Shown piece after piece: positions 22,950-23,245 of a DNA stretch of 23,245 bases; the first letter of the stretch is position 1, and each line of letters begins with the position of its first letter. The position numbers and the translations under genes were made by a program. The stretch is from assembly GCA_946535695.1 (NCBI GenBank), contig CAMNDS010000002.1:1-23245 (forward strand), in the 5' to 3' direction. This DNA is from an uncultured Clostridia bacterium. Its GTDB lineage: Bacteria; Bacillota; Clostridia; Oscillospirales; Acutalibacteraceae. Under the pieces are notes generated by a model that searched no databases, was not told the origin of the DNA, and saw only the letters and a list, made by a program, of their open reading frames with translations.

Positions 22950-22998
22950 ATATTTATATATAAAAGAAAACGATAATCTTTAGTAATTATCGTTTATT
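22950..22998 (-). terminator. Boundary repeat copy C with perfect terminator hairpin
   Basis: On the minus strand AAACGATAAT (22995-22986) and ATTATCGTTT (22977-22968) form a perfect 10-bp stem with an 8-nt loop, followed by T-rich TTTTCTTTTATA. It lies ~25 bp after the stop of the BspA-like gene. Its distal part (TTTATATATAAAAG) matches boundary repeats A and B. Confidence 0.7.
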
Positions 22999-23021
22999 AA
23001 TAAAAATTAGATTATATTATC

Positions 23022-23245
23022 TTATATCTTAAATTTTGGTTTATATTCTGCTATCTTAAATTTTGGTTTATATTCTGCTTTAATAGGACATTTATTAAAT
23101 ATATACTGCATATCTTCTACATTACTAACATTCCATTTAGATATATCGCCGTTGAAATTAGAATATTCGAACATATTATACATATTAGTAACATTACTAA
23201 CATCCCATTTGGATATATCGCCGTTGAATCGAGAATTTTCAAACA
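23022..23245 (-). CDS. BspA/DUF285-type leucine-rich-repeat protein, C-terminal end
   Basis: The gene enters from the right edge and stops at TAA 23024-23022; about 74 codons are visible. It has two near-identical repeat units, FNGDISKWDVSNVTNMYNMF and FNGDISKWNVSNVEDMQYIF, separated by ~25 residues from start to start. This is the hallmark of the BspA-like/DUF285 repeat of secreted surface proteins in Bacteroidota, mycoplasmas and some large phages. The tail carries AEYKPKFKI twice in tandem from a 27-bp duplication. In a phage it could be a receptor-binding or decoration protein; that is inference. Confidence 0.8.
   Translation of the reverse strand, partial: FENSRFNGDISKWDVSNVTNMYNMFEYSNFNGDISKWNVSNVEDMQYIFNKCPIKAEYKPKFKIAEYKPKFKI
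23026..23079. repeat. 27-bp tandem duplication, in frame
   Basis: ATCTTAAATTTTGG plus TTTATATTCTGCT is present twice without a gap (23026-23052, 23053-23079). It adds one extra nine-residue AEYKPKFKI unit to the C-terminus of the BspA-like protein. Confidence 0.95.

Noticed and set aside
1..23245. CRISPR array or insertion sequence
   Set aside because: No spaced identical repeats of CRISPR type, no transposase and no terminal inverted repeats were found; the repeats present are tandem slippage products or single duplications.

Overview
The window looks like part of a large, strongly AT-rich genome of a contractile-tailed phage (myovirus type) whose host is probably an anaerobic gut Bacteroidota. 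The evidence for a phage is a family B DNA polymerase, a dUTPase-family protein, a gp25/W-like and a gp6/J-like baseplate protein, a tRNA and many short hypothetical genes. The host guess rests on A-rich leaders with almost no Shine-Dalgarno sites, several small protein families I associate with Bacteroidales and their phages, an oxygen-sensitive NrdG-type activase and a BspA-type leucine-rich-repeat protein. No database search was possible.

Layout. (1) 1-3.6 kb, minus strand: an accessory segment of small genes that has been repeatedly duplicated and broken. It holds a GNAT acetyltransferase plus a copied piece of its tail, two paralogues of one small-protein family, a 131/143-bp repeat carrying the same frameshifted gene twice, and a copied gene start forming a ten-residue mini-ORF. 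(2) 3.6-7.9 kb, minus strand: nucleotide and replication genes: an IMP dehydrogenase/GMP reductase-family enzyme overlapping an F420-0:glutamate ligase (CofE)-like protein, an ExoX-C-like protein with a C-terminal sliding-clamp motif, three hypotheticals and a dUTPase/dCTP deaminase-family protein. (3) 7.9-12.1 kb, minus strand: the polymerase gene, broken inside catalytic motif C by a split intein. N-intein and C-intein lie on separate ORFs, and a decayed homing-endonuclease gene lies between them. (4) 12.2-13.0 kb, minus strand: a TGT/DpdA-like base transglycosylase candidate. (5) 13.1-19.6 kb, plus strand: a baseplate operon in the order unknown protein, gp25/W-like, gp6/J-like, two small ORFs (one broken by a 32-bp tandem duplication) and a large protein that may be gpI-like. 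It ends at a strong hairpin. (6) 19.6-22.8 kb, minus strand: a small basic protein, a hypoxanthine/guanine phosphoribosyltransferase, tRNA-Arg(UCU), a possible AEP-like protein, a RlaP-type nucleotidyltransferase and NrdG. (7) The right edge holds the 3' end of a BspA/DUF285 repeat protein.

How it may fit together: HPRT and the IMPDH-family enzyme would steer purines toward guanine nucleotides, and NrdG and the dUTPase support dNTP supply. PolB, rebuilt by protein trans-splicing, would replicate the genome with a sliding clamp. The TGT/DpdA-like protein, with the guanine-nucleotide genes and perhaps the CofE-like ligase, raises the possibility of a modified guanine in DNA. The most unusual element is the fractured, split-intein polymerase with its dying homing endonuclease.
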